Shown here: in pieces, positions 44,240 to 52,373 of the stretch
Layout: every line of letters starts with the position of its first letter
Numbering within the stretch: position 1 is the stretch's first letter
NCBI RefSeq assembly: GCF_035593305.1
Contig: NZ_CP141615.1
Span: 1,488,001-1,552,000 of the forward strand
Length of the DNA: 64,000 nucleotides
Source: Limnochorda sp. L945t
GTDB taxonomy: Bacteria > Bacillota > Limnochordia > Limnochordales > Geochordaceae
Reading direction: 5' to 3'
Position numbers and translations under genes: made by a program
Notes under the pieces: generated by a model
What the model was told of the DNA's origin: nothing
The model's database searches: none
The model's input: the letters and a program-made list of their open reading frames with translations, nothing else

Positions 44240-45994
44240 ATGATGGGTGTCACGATGAGCGACCGCCGGCCCGAGTACGAGGTGCGGGTCGAATACGACG
44301 TGCGGGTCCCCATGCGGGACGGGATCACGCTCTCCGCGGACGTCTACCGGCCCGCCGGGCCTGCGCCCGCCACCGCAACGGCCGGAGAGACGGGCGATGC
44401 CGGTGCTGCTGCGAATCGCTTCCCCGCCATCCTTTTGCGCACGCCGTACCTGAAGGTGTCGAAAGAGCAGCACGAGCTGGCTACCTACTTCGCGTCCCGG
44501 GGCTACGCCGTGGTTTGGATGGACGTGCGGGGGAGGGGAGACTCCGAGGGAGTCTTCGTGCCGTACCGCCACGACGGCGTGGACGGCTACGACGCGATCG
44601 AGTGGGTGGCCGCCCAGCCCTGGTGCGACGGTAACGTGGGCACCCTGGGGGGCTCGTACCTCGGCCGCATCCAGTGGCTGACGGCGCTCCTGCGCCCGCC
44701 TCACCTGAAGTGCATGGTGGTGCTCGTGACCCCGTCGGATCCGTTCGTCGAGGTGCCGACCGGCGTCCCGAGCCCCATGCACCTGTGCTGGGCGCACATG
44801 ACCAGCGGCCGCGTGATGCAAAACGTCGACAGCGTCGACTGGATGAAGGTGTACCGGCACCTCCCCCTGGCGACGATGGACGAGCAGGCGCTCGGCCGCA
44901 CCATCCCCTCGTGGCGCGAAGACCTGGCCCACCCGACCCTCGACGCGTACTGGCAACCCCTTCGCTACCAGCACCGCTTTCACGACATCGACGTGCCGGT
45001 GCTGCACATCTCCGGCTGGTACGACGACGAACAGATCGGCACCCCTCTCAACTTCGCCGGCATGACCCGCCACGCTCGCACCGAACGCGCCCGCCGCTCC
45101 CAGAAGCTCCTCATGGGCCCCTGGGGCCACCAGGTCAACCGCACCAGCCGCCTGGGCGACGTCGACTTCGGGCCGTCGGCCGTCATCGACTTGCGCGCTT
45201 ACCAGCTGCGCTGGTTGGACTACTGGCTCAAGGGTATCGACACCGGCATCATGGACGAGCCGCCGGTCCGGATCTTCGTGATGGGCGCCAACACCTGGCG
45301 CGACGAGGGCGAGTGGCCCCTGGCGCGCACGGTCTGGACTCGCTACTACCTGCGAAGCGGCGGCCACGCCAACAGCCGCTTCGGGGATGGCCTCCTCTCC
45401 CCCGTTCTCCCCGGCCCGGGCGAACCCCCGGATCATTACGACTACGATCCGGCCCACCCGGTACCGTTCATCACCGAGCCTACGTCGAGCCAGATCGGCG
45501 GCCCCGACGACTACTCGGCCATCGAGCGCCGCGACGACGTCCTGGTCTACACCACGCCGCCGCTGGAGGAAGACCTGGAGGTCACCGGCCCGGTCTCGGT
45601 GGAGCTGTACGCCTCGTCGTCGGCCCGAGACACGGACTTTACGGCCAAGCTCCTCGACGTGTGGCCGCACGGGTTCGCCCAGCGCTTGTGCGACGGCATC
45701 GTGCGGGCTCGTTACCGGGAGGGGATGGAGCGGCAGGTCTTCATGGAGCCGGGGCAGGTCTACCGGTTCACCATCGATCTCTGGAACACGTCGATCGTCT
45801 TCCGGAAGGGCCACCGCATCCGCCTGGAGATCGCATCCAGCGCCTTTCCCAAGTACGACCGCAACCTCAACACGGGCGGGGACATGGTGACGGAGACCGA
45901 GGGCGTCGTTGCCCACCAGACCGTCTACCACGACGCCGCGCGCCCGTCGTGCGTGATCCTGCCGGTCATCCCGCGAACCGGCGACGGGCCCTAG
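44240..45994 (+). CDS. CocE/NonD-family hydrolase (X-Pro dipeptidyl-peptidase S15 fold)
   Basis: 584 residues. VRVPMRDGITLSADVYRPAG, ILLRTPYLKVSKEQHELATY, YAVVWMDVRGRGDSEG, nucleophile region GNVGTLGGSYLGRIQWLTAL (GGSYLG, Ser), Asp in SGWYDDEQIG and His in MGPWGHQVNR. The last ~200 residues are the jelly-roll found in cocaine esterase and PepX (LEVTGPVSVELYASSSARDTDF, HRIRLEIASSAFPKYDRNLNTG). Cleaves amides or esters; a peptidase role is favoured by the oligoendopeptidase gene it overlaps by ATGA. A later in-frame ATG at 44255 could also start translation. Confidence 0.9.
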   Translation: MMGVTMSDRRPEYEVRVEYDVRVPMRDGITLSADVYRPAGPAPATATAGETGDAGAAANRFPAILLRTPYLKVSKEQHELATYFASRGYAVVWMDVRGRGDSEGVFVPYRHDGVDGYDAIEWVAAQPWCDGNVGTLGGSYLGRIQWLTALLRPPHLKCMVVLVTPSDPFVEVPTGVPSPMHLCWAHMTSGRVMQNVDSVDWMKVYRHLPLATMDEQALGRTIPSWREDLAHPTLDAYWQPLRYQHRFHDIDVPVLHISGWYDDEQIGTPLNFAGMTRHARTERARRSQKLLMGPWGHQVNRTSRLGDVDFGPSAVIDLRAYQLRWLDYWLKGIDTGIMDEPPVRIFVMGANTWRDEGEWPLARTVWTRYYLRSGGHANSRFGDGLLSPVLPGPGEPPDHYDYDPAHPVPFITEPTSSQIGGPDDYSAIERRDDVLVYTTPPLEEDLEVTGPVSVELYASSSARDTDFTAKLLDVWPHGFAQRLCDGIVRARYREGMERQVFMEPGQVYRFTIDLWNTSIVFRKGHRIRLEIASSAFPKYDRNLNTGGDMVTETEGVVAHQTVYHDAARPSCVILPVIPRTGDGP

Positions 45995-46061
45995 AGGTAC
46001 CGTGGAGATCCAGCGGGAACCTCCCGGTGCCCGCAGCCACGTCCAAAGCCCGCCGCGCGCT

Positions 46062-46736
46062 TCAGAAGTCAATCGTGATGCTGGCCGAGAAACGGGCGCG
46101 CGGCTCGATGGGGTACCACACCCACGGCACGTGGTAACGGGCGGCGATGACCCGCCACCCGAGGCCTTGCGTGCGGAGGGCCACGACCCGCTCCACGCTC
46201 ACGTGGGCACGTTTCGCCACGTGGATGGCGAGGATGACGTCGTCGGGGCTCAGGCCCTGGTCGAGCCACACGACGACCTGGGTCCGCGGCACGGCGTAAT
46301 ATTCGTAGACAAACCGGACAAACGCCTCCCGCTCGACGCTCGCGTCGTCGACCACGACCACCGTCTTCTCCTTGGCCTTCCACTTGGGCCCCTTGCCGTG
46401 GCCCTGCCCGTGCACCCATCCCCATCCGCGGGCCTTCTGGATGGTGAGGACCCGCCGCACGGGAAGCTTCTCCTCCGCGGCCACGTAAATGGCGGTCAAC
46501 AGGCCGATGGGCCTCGGCTCTTCCTTCTCGAGCTCCACCATCACGTCATCGCCGAGCCCGAAATAGGCGCTCACCGACCCCAAGAGCAACGTCCGCGCCG
46601 CGTCCCGCTCCTCCGAGGTCAGGGTCACACTCACCCTCGCCGAAGCGGCGGCCGGCCCCGCCTGCACGGCGACGGCCGCCAGCGCGATGCCCGCCAGCGC
46701 GATGGCAAGCTGCCAGCGTCTCCAGGCCACGCACAC
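46062..46736 (-). CDS. Secreted hypothetical protein with an internal repeat
   Basis: 224 residues from GTG 46736, which has GGAGGT upstream; ATG 46754 is the alternative. A signal peptide (WQLAIALAGIALAAVAVQAGPAAASA) precedes a domain containing two related ~45-residue units: LLTAIYVAAEEKLPVRRVLT...GWGWVHG and VILAIHVAKRAHVSVERVVA...GLGWRVIAARYHVP. They share AIxVAxxxxxxVxRV and a later GWxW/GW motif. Similar repeats occur in secreted proteins of unknown function. The convergent cocE gene ends 68 bases away. Function unknown. Confidence 0.65.
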   Translation of the reverse strand: MCVAWRRWQLAIALAGIALAAVAVQAGPAAASARVSVTLTSEERDAARTLLLGSVSAYFGLGDDVMVELEKEEPRPIGLLTAIYVAAEEKLPVRRVLTIQKARGWGWVHGQGHGKGPKWKAKEKTVVVVDDASVEREAFVRFVYEYYAVPRTQVVVWLDQGLSPDDVILAIHVAKRAHVSVERVVALRTQGLGWRVIAARYHVPWVWYPIEPRARFSASITIDF

Positions 46737-46931
46737 CCGGCCAACCTCCTCCATGGTCCCTCTCCCCTCCCTGAGGCCCTACAGGCTATGGGTCTCACCA
46801 TGATACGTTCGCAGGCGCCGCCCGTTTGCTGGCCCGCCTCGTTCCCCGGATCGACCCGCGGCCGCCCGAAGGACAGCGCTGGTAATCACGGGCATAATCT
46901 GGTAGGCGGCAGGGCAGACTGCTTGCCGGCG

Positions 46932-48509
46932 ATGCGAGCACCGCGCACGTGGTTCCTGGGTCACCGGCGCCCTCGGGTCAAACCGGGCAGCCCGCCCTCG
47001 CCGGGACCCGTCACCGACTTCACGGGCAATGCCCAGGCCGACGCCGAGGCCATCGCCCGCCACCTGGGCCGGCCGGGAGACCTGCAGCGGCGCCTCTTGC
47101 CCCTGTCGCCCGGGCCCGGCCGATCGTCGCGCACCCTGCTCGTCCTGTACCTCGATAACCTGGTCAACGTGGCTCGCCTGGAACGGGCCGTCGTCCTGCC
47201 GCTGCTCGAAGGCCCACCGGGCGCCCTCGACCGCCCCGACGGGCTGCTCGGCGTCATCGCGGCCGCACACGTCCGCCTCGTTTCCACCGTGCCCGACGCT
47301 GCCACCCGGCTCATCCACGGGTGGGTCATGGTGCTCGGCGATGGCTGGCCTCAGGCCGCGGGCATCGAACTTCCCGACTGGCCCGGCCGCGCCGTCGACG
47401 AACCCCCGAGCGAGGTCGTCACCAAGGGGCCTCGCACCGGCTTCGTGGAGGAACTTCGCAAGAACCTCGCCCTGCTGCGCGTCACCTTCCCCACGCCCAA
47501 CCTGCGGGTCCAGCTCTTCAGCTGCGGCAAGGAGCCCGGGATCTCGGTGGCCATGGTCTGGATGGAAGGCCGCACCCCTCCGGAGCGGGTAGAGCGCGGC
47601 CGCATCCTGCTCGGCAGGTTGCACGACATCCTGGGGCCGGTCGACATCCAGACCGTCTCCGAGTTGGTGGGGCGGACGACCATGCGGGTCTTGCCGCTCT
47701 TCTTCCAAACAGAGCGCGTCGACCGCGTGGCGGCCGCCTTGCGGGAGGGGCGGATCGCCATCTTCGTCGACCGCTCCCCCTTCGCGCTGGTGGCCCCGAG
47801 CACGTTCTTCATGATGCTGACCTCGGCCGAGGACTACTACCAGCCGCCGGAGGTGGCCCTGGCGTTGCGGCTCACCCGGATGGTGGGCTTCCTGCTCGCC
47901 CTGGTCGCCACGCCGTTTTACATCGGGCTGGTCGGCTTCAACCCCGGAGTCCTGCCGACCCGGCTCGCCATGGCCGTGTCGGCCAGCCGTCAGGGCGTCC
48001 CTTACCCCGCCTGGATGGAAGCGCTCATCATGGAGCTCATGATGACCATCCTGGTCGAGGCGAGCGTCCGCTTGCCCCGCGCCATCGGCTCGGCGGCCAC
48101 CGTCGTGGGCGGCCTCATCATCGGCCAGGCGGCCGCACAGGCCTCCCTCATCTCCAACCTGATGATTATCGTCGTCGCAGTGTCGGCCATTACGTCGTTC
48201 GCCCTGCCCAACGTCGAAATCCTCTACGCCGTGCGGGTGATGAAGTGGCCGATGATGCTGGCCGCCGGATTGATGGGGCTCCCGGGGCTCTTCGTCGCGT
48301 TCGTGCTGATGACGATGTGGATGGCATCGCTCCGGTCGCTGGACGAGCCGTACCTGTACCCCATGGCGCCGTTCGAGGGGATCGCCGTCCTGCGGGATAC
48401 CCTGCTGCGGAGGCGCTGGGAGATCCTGCACCCGGGGCGGTACCGGCCACAGGTCCCGCCCTTCGACGCCGCGCCCACCCGGCCCGCGTCCGGTGAGGTC
48501 ACCCCATGA
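46932..48509 (+). CDS. Spore germination protein GerA family (GerAA-like)
   Basis: 525 residues. N-terminal cytoplasmic domain (about 50-275) with LLVLYLDNLVNVARLERAVVLPLLEGPP, FVEELRKNLALLRVTFPTPN and ILGPVDIQTVSELVG; then RIAIFVDRSPFALVAPSTFFMMLTSAEDYYQPPEVALALRLTRMVGF, the GerA landmark, and five to six membrane helices (VVGGLIIGQAAAQASLISNLM). It is the A subunit of a nutrient germinant receptor in the spore inner membrane. The ribosome site before ATG is weak and I could not find a convincing sigma-G promoter upstream. Confidence 0.92.
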   Translation: MRAPRTWFLGHRRPRVKPGSPPSPGPVTDFTGNAQADAEAIARHLGRPGDLQRRLLPLSPGPGRSSRTLLVLYLDNLVNVARLERAVVLPLLEGPPGALDRPDGLLGVIAAAHVRLVSTVPDAATRLIHGWVMVLGDGWPQAAGIELPDWPGRAVDEPPSEVVTKGPRTGFVEELRKNLALLRVTFPTPNLRVQLFSCGKEPGISVAMVWMEGRTPPERVERGRILLGRLHDILGPVDIQTVSELVGRTTMRVLPLFFQTERVDRVAAALREGRIAIFVDRSPFALVAPSTFFMMLTSAEDYYQPPEVALALRLTRMVGFLLALVATPFYIGLVGFNPGVLPTRLAMAVSASRQGVPYPAWMEALIMELMMTILVEASVRLPRAIGSAATVVGGLIIGQAAAQASLISNLMIIVVAVSAITSFALPNVEILYAVRVMKWPMMLAAGLMGLPGLFVAFVLMTMWMASLRSLDEPYLYPMAPFEGIAVLRDTLLRRRWEILHPGRYRPQVPPFDAAPTRPASGEVTP

Positions 48510-49630
48510 GCGAGGGCCAGCTGGCGGCCTGGGCGACCGTGGCAGGCCTGGGAGCTTCCCTTTTCCTGCCGGATCGCCTGATCGCCTGGATGGGGCCGGC
48601 CAGCTGGGTAGCCGCCCTCGTGGGGCTCGCCATCGCTACGTTGTGGCTGCTGGCCGCGTGGACGACCGGTCCGGCGCCCGCGACGCCCCTGCGGGCCGCG
48701 CCGTCGCCGGGGCCGGTGCGGGGCCTCGTGTTGGTGAGCGGCCTCCTTTCGGCCCTGTCGCTGGGCCTGACCTTGCTCCTGAGCATCGCCCACATGTCCG
48801 CCATCCTGCACGACACGGTGCTGGAGCTCACGCCCATTTGGGCGCTTCGGCTGCTCACGACGCTGCCCCTCCTGTACTCGCTGCTCCTCCCGCCGCAGGT
48901 GACCGCCTGGACGGCGCAGCTGTGGGGGTGGTTGCTCGTGCCGCTGCTCGTCTTCACGAGCATCAACTATGTCCGGCGGGGGGATTGGTCGTCGGTCGTC
49001 CGGCTGACCATGGAGTCGGTGGCACACTTCGCCCGCAGCCCCCGGGCGGCCCTCGGAGCCCTCATCCTCTTCTCCCTGCCTCTTGCCCTGGCATGGGTGT
49101 GGAGCCAGGGGCCCCGCGCGGGGCGACTACCGGCGCTGCCGCGCTGGTCGACGGTGGCCATGGTCGTCACCACCCTCGTCGTGGCCCTTCACACGGCGGT
49201 CCCCGTCGCCTACTTCGGGCCGGCGGTGGTGCGGACCATCCGAGATCCCTTCTTCGCGACCCTGGCCGTCACGACGGTACCGGGCCTGGGCAACCCTCGA
49301 GCCATCTACCTCTCGGGCCCGGGCTGGATGGTCGGCTTGCAGATGTACGGCGCCCTGATGGCCCACGCCGCCGCCGGCGCCCTTCAGGCGGCCTGGGGCA
49401 GGCCGTTGCCTACCATGCGCGCCGTCGTGGCGGCCTGGCTGGTGGCCGTGGCGTTCATCCCCCTCACCGAGTTCGCCCGGCTCGAGCTGGGGCCGCTGGC
49501 GGGCTTGCTCCTGGGCCTGGCCTCGTTGAGCTGGCTCGTGGCCCGCTGGGCAGGCCCCCTGCTCGGACGAGAGGGCTCCCGGCGATCGCCCGGCCCTGGC
49601 CCGGCGTCGGGCGAGGCGAAGGCCGGATGA
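48506..49630 (+). CDS. Spore germination permease-like protein (GerAB family)
   Basis: 374 residues, ten predicted helices (SEGQLAAWATVAGLGASLFLPDR start; LLSIAHMSAILHDTVLELTPIWALRLLTTLPLLYSLL; VPLLVFTSINYVRRGDWS). The GerAB/APC-type B subunit of the germinant receptor, which binds the nutrient ligand. Overlaps gerAA by ATGA. Divergent from Bacillus sequences, so identification rests partly on operon position. Confidence 0.82.
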   Translation: MSEGQLAAWATVAGLGASLFLPDRLIAWMGPASWVAALVGLAIATLWLLAAWTTGPAPATPLRAAPSPGPVRGLVLVSGLLSALSLGLTLLLSIAHMSAILHDTVLELTPIWALRLLTTLPLLYSLLLPPQVTAWTAQLWGWLLVPLLVFTSINYVRRGDWSSVVRLTMESVAHFARSPRAALGALILFSLPLALAWVWSQGPRAGRLPALPRWSTVAMVVTTLVVALHTAVPVAYFGPAVVRTIRDPFFATLAVTTVPGLGNPRAIYLSGPGWMVGLQMYGALMAHAAAGALQAAWGRPLPTMRAVVAAWLVAVAFIPLTEFARLELGPLAGLLLGLASLSWLVARWAGPLLGREGSRRSPGPGPASGEAKAG

Positions 49631-50847
49631 AGGTTCGGCGCGGCGCCCGGGGCACCCCCCTTCGCCGGGTCGCCCTCGGGTGCGCCCTCGCCTGGCTCGC
49701 GCTCGTCAGCGCGGGCTGCTGGGACTACACCGACATCGACCAGCGGTTCCACGTGACGGCGATGGGTTTCGACGCCGACCCGCGGGGTGTTCGGGTCTCG
49801 TTCCACCTGGGCAACCCTCCCCCGCAGGGCACTCCTGGCGGCGTGCGCGGGGGTGGAGGCGGCCCGGGGGCGGGCGGCGGAGGGGGAGGCCCATCGCCCC
49901 AGGGAGCCCAGGGCTTCCTGGTGTTGTCCGAAGCCGGCCCGAGCCCGCTCGACGCCATGGACTCCATCACCGGCCGCATCGACCGGGTGCTCGAGCCCGA
50001 CCACACCCAGGTCATCCTGCTGGGTCACGACCTCGCCCGGCAGGGGGTCCGGCCGGTGCTCGACTTCATCACGCGAGAACCCCGGGTGCCGCCCTCCCCT
50101 CCGGTCCTCATCACCGCCACGGGGACGGCCGAGCAGGCGCTGGCCACGCCCAAGCAGGGCACGTCGAGCCCGGGGGACTACTTCCTCAAACTCCTGACCA
50201 AGACGTCGGTCGGGACCCGGTGGTTGGAAGTGCCCGCCTTCGAGGCGTACCGCACGCTCTACGACCCCCTGCGCGCCCTGGCGCTGCCGGCAGTCGACCC
50301 GAAGAGCGGCCGGGTGGTGGGCATCGGGGTCTTCCGGGGCGACCGGCTGGCCGGCATCCTCGGGCCCGAGGACGCCTGGTCCCTGACCCTTCTCCGCCAG
50401 GGCGTCAAACCGGACGAGACCCGCGGCCTCACCGTGACCATTCCGGCGTCCGCCTCCTCCGGGCCCCCAGCCCGGCCGGCGAAGCTCGCCCTCTGGTTGA
50501 CCCGCTCCAGCATGCGGGTGGAGGCGGTAGGCGCCCTGGCGGTACGGATCTCGATCCGCCTCACGGCCCAGGTCGGGGAACTCTCCGGGGGGATTCGCCC
50601 GGACTTGCGCGACCCGTCGACCCGCGGCGCCGCCCAACGCGCCATCGCCGAAACGGTGCGCCGTCGCCTGACCGCGACGCTCGAGCGCCTGCAGCGCCGG
50701 GCCGTCGATCCGACGGGATTGGGCCTCCAGGTGTGGACGGCCTGCGGGCGCTGCTTCCCGCCGAGCGAGTACGTCCGGCGTTTCCCGTCGCTGCGGTTCG
50801 CCGTGCAGGTGGAGGCGACCATCCGTTCACCAGGCATGATCTGGTAA
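49627..50847 (+). CDS. Spore germination lipoprotein GerAC family
   Basis: 406 residues with lipobox LVSAGC (residues 27-32) followed by WDYTDIDQRFHVTAMGFD, the start of Ger(x)C proteins. Further matches are GFLVLSEAGPSPLDAMDSIT, RIDRVLEPDHTQVILLGHDLARQG, LDFITREPRVPPSPPVLITA and the C-terminal domain. A Gly-rich loop (GGVRGGGGGPGAGGGGGG, about residues 72-92) is inserted in the N-terminal domain, unusual for the family. Overlaps gerAB by ATGA; the three form a full ABC receptor operon. Confidence 0.9.
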   Translation: MKVRRGARGTPLRRVALGCALAWLALVSAGCWDYTDIDQRFHVTAMGFDADPRGVRVSFHLGNPPPQGTPGGVRGGGGGPGAGGGGGGPSPQGAQGFLVLSEAGPSPLDAMDSITGRIDRVLEPDHTQVILLGHDLARQGVRPVLDFITREPRVPPSPPVLITATGTAEQALATPKQGTSSPGDYFLKLLTKTSVGTRWLEVPAFEAYRTLYDPLRALALPAVDPKSGRVVGIGVFRGDRLAGILGPEDAWSLTLLRQGVKPDETRGLTVTIPASASSGPPARPAKLALWLTRSSMRVEAVGALAVRISIRLTAQVGELSGGIRPDLRDPSTRGAAQRAIAETVRRRLTATLERLQRRAVDPTGLGLQVWTACGRCFPPSEYVRRFPSLRFAVQVEATIRSPGMIW

Positions 50848-51008
50848 TGTGCCCGCTCCGTACCTCGGTCTCCATACGTTGACGGCTCTCAGAGGGCTCA
50901 CCTACCGTCGCAGCGCCCGGCCCGCGGGCGAAGTGCTGACGTCGGGCACTCCTGAGCTCGATCCCGGTCTCGATGCCAATCTCCCAGGGAGGAAGGGAAA
51001 GCTGCGAC

Positions 51009-52232
51009 ATGGTGGTCCGACTCTTTGCCCCGTCCCCGTTGCGTCGGTGGTCGTTGCGTCGGTGGTCGTTGGTCGTTGGGCGTTGGGCGTCGGGCTTCGT
51101 GGTGGTGGCGGCGGCGGTGGCCGTCGCGGTCACGGCCCTGGCAGCGCCTGCCGGCGCCCAGGAGGGGTGGACGGTGTGGGTCGCCCCGATGTACGGTGCG
51201 CTGAGCGGGGCGGACCTCCACATCCTCGATGAAGTCCTGGAGACCGTGACCACAGAAGGCCAGAACCTCACGTACTCTGCGCAAATCACCCCCCGGTGGT
51301 TTCGCCCGGGACCGACCCTCGTGCCGCGTCTCGGAGCGTCCGTGGGGATCAGCTCCCGCCTTTCGGTCGCAGCCGAGGGCTTGTTCCTCGGCTGGCACGA
51401 CTCCGCCACCCGGCGTTTCGAAGCCCCCGCAGACACCGCCACGACCGATTACGCCAACAGCGTGTTCCTGTGGGAAGGCAACTGGCGGCTGCCCGACCAG
51501 CGCGCGTTCGGACTGATCAACGTAACTCATCCGAGCGGCTGGTCCCCCATCGACTGGCATGCGGATGGGGCGATCCAGCTGGCCTCCGGCACCCTGGGCG
51601 CTCGAGCCCTGCTCTTCAACGGCGGCAACCTGCAGGTGGCGGCCGAAGGCGGCGTGGCCGTCTTCCACCTTGATCACCGGTTCGACCGGCGATGGGCCGG
51701 AGTGGCGGAATCGCCGGTAGATGCCAACGACAACGGTCGAATAGACCCGGAGCCCAGCCCCGACTATTATCTCCGCAACAACGTGTCGCTCGATCAGACA
51801 GCATCCAGCACCGGAACGGCGCTTGGCCCGTCCATGGGTCTCCGGCTGCAGGGCCGCCTCGGCGGTACGTACGTGGAAGCCTCGGCGTCTCAGGGATGGG
51901 CCTCGGGGCAGTTCGCGCTGGCCAGCCGCTTCGTGGACATAGACGACCAGTGGTTCGACGACAACCAGGACGGCACGTTCGATCGCAACGTCGTCCTCCA
52001 CGGCGACGTCCCGTTCCGCCAGCAGGTGCCCGCCACCATCCCGGTCACCCAGCTCCACGGCACGCTGCGCTACCCCCTCGGGCCGGTCAGCGTGGGCGCC
52101 GGCGTCTTCTACTCGCTCCACCGCAACGTCCCTGTCTCGCCGGAGCTGAGCTACCGGGACTACACCTTCAAGCCCCGCACCCAGGACATCTCCATCTCCG
52201 GCGCCATGGCGTTCGTGCAGGCCTCGTTCTGA
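51009..52232 (+). CDS. Predicted outer-membrane beta-barrel protein
   Basis: 407 residues. A long N-terminal signal region (WASGFVVVAAAVAVAVTALAAPAGA, cleavage near residue 50) is followed by alternating hydrophobic/polar strands (QEGWTVWVAPMYGALSG, LVPRLGASVGISSRLSVAAEGLFLG, GPSMGLRLQGRLGGTYVEASASQGWASG, LHGTLRYPLGPVSVGAGVFY) and ends DISISGAMAFVQASF, with a terminal Phe as in outer-membrane proteins recognised by BamA. Asp/Asn-rich turns (DANDNGRIDPEP, DDNQDGTFDRN) look like calcium-binding loops. A 15-bp tandem repeat lies in the signal-coding DNA. GGGAGGAAGGG precedes ATG. No named family recognised; an outer membrane is implied if correct. Confidence 0.6.
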   Translation: MVVRLFAPSPLRRWSLRRWSLVVGRWASGFVVVAAAVAVAVTALAAPAGAQEGWTVWVAPMYGALSGADLHILDEVLETVTTEGQNLTYSAQITPRWFRPGPTLVPRLGASVGISSRLSVAAEGLFLGWHDSATRRFEAPADTATTDYANSVFLWEGNWRLPDQRAFGLINVTHPSGWSPIDWHADGAIQLASGTLGARALLFNGGNLQVAAEGGVAVFHLDHRFDRRWAGVAESPVDANDNGRIDPEPSPDYYLRNNVSLDQTASSTGTALGPSMGLRLQGRLGGTYVEASASQGWASGQFALASRFVDIDDQWFDDNQDGTFDRNVVLHGDVPFRQQVPATIPVTQLHGTLRYPLGPVSVGAGVFYSLHRNVPVSPELSYRDYTFKPRTQDISISGAMAFVQASF

Positions 52233-52245
52233 CGCCGGGGGTGTT

Positions 52246-52281
52246 GCAGGAGGAGCGGCCTGTCCGGGCCGTTCCTCCTGC
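52246..52281 (+). terminator. Strong hairpin after the beta-barrel gene
   Basis: GCAGGAGGA-GC-GGCC pairs with GGCC-GT-TCCTCCTGC around a short TGTCC loop, 14 bases after the stop codon. No T run. Confidence 0.6.
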
Positions 52282-52316
52282 GGCCACGGACAACCATATC
52301 CTTCCATGGAGGACGG

Positions 52317-52334
52317 TGTAACACAACGGTTACA
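52317..52334. promoter_or_regulatory. Palindrome TGTAAC-N6-GTTACA
   Basis: TGTAAC at 52317-52322 and GTTACA at 52329-52334 form a perfect six-base inverted repeat 40 bases upstream of the ferritin-like gene, ahead of AT-rich sequence that is unusual in this window. A likely repressor or activator site. Confidence 0.5.
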
Positions 52335-52373
52335 AAAATAAGGTAATGGCTATTGCTAACAGGAGGCGCGGCC

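Larger units (their letters stand above)
41653..44243 (+). pseudogene. pepF: M3-family oligoendopeptidase (PepF-like), disrupted by internal duplication
   Basis: Without the extra copy this would be a normal ~610-residue M3 zinc metallopeptidase: N-terminal STIRWDLDAIFPGASASPTF, zinc motif AHELGHAFHH (HEXXH) with a downstream SLAETASTFAELVV Glu, and C-terminal LARRHLGADLTRRAFWDEAC. GTG 41653 has GGAGGAGG upstream. A 761-base segment carrying the active site is repeated in tandem; 761 is not a multiple of three, so the first frame ends at 43329 after 558 residues and the rest continues in another frame. The truncated product keeps the zinc site but lacks the C-terminal ~70 residues. It is either a very recent mutation or an assembly error. 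Confidence 0.85.

Noticed and set aside
46880-46931. Sigma-G type promoter before the germination operon
   Set aside because: A CATAAT-like box is present but no matching -35 at the right spacing.
46779-48431. 550-codon frame antisense to gerAA
   Set aside because: His/Gln/Gly-rich composition typical of an antisense GC-skew frame.
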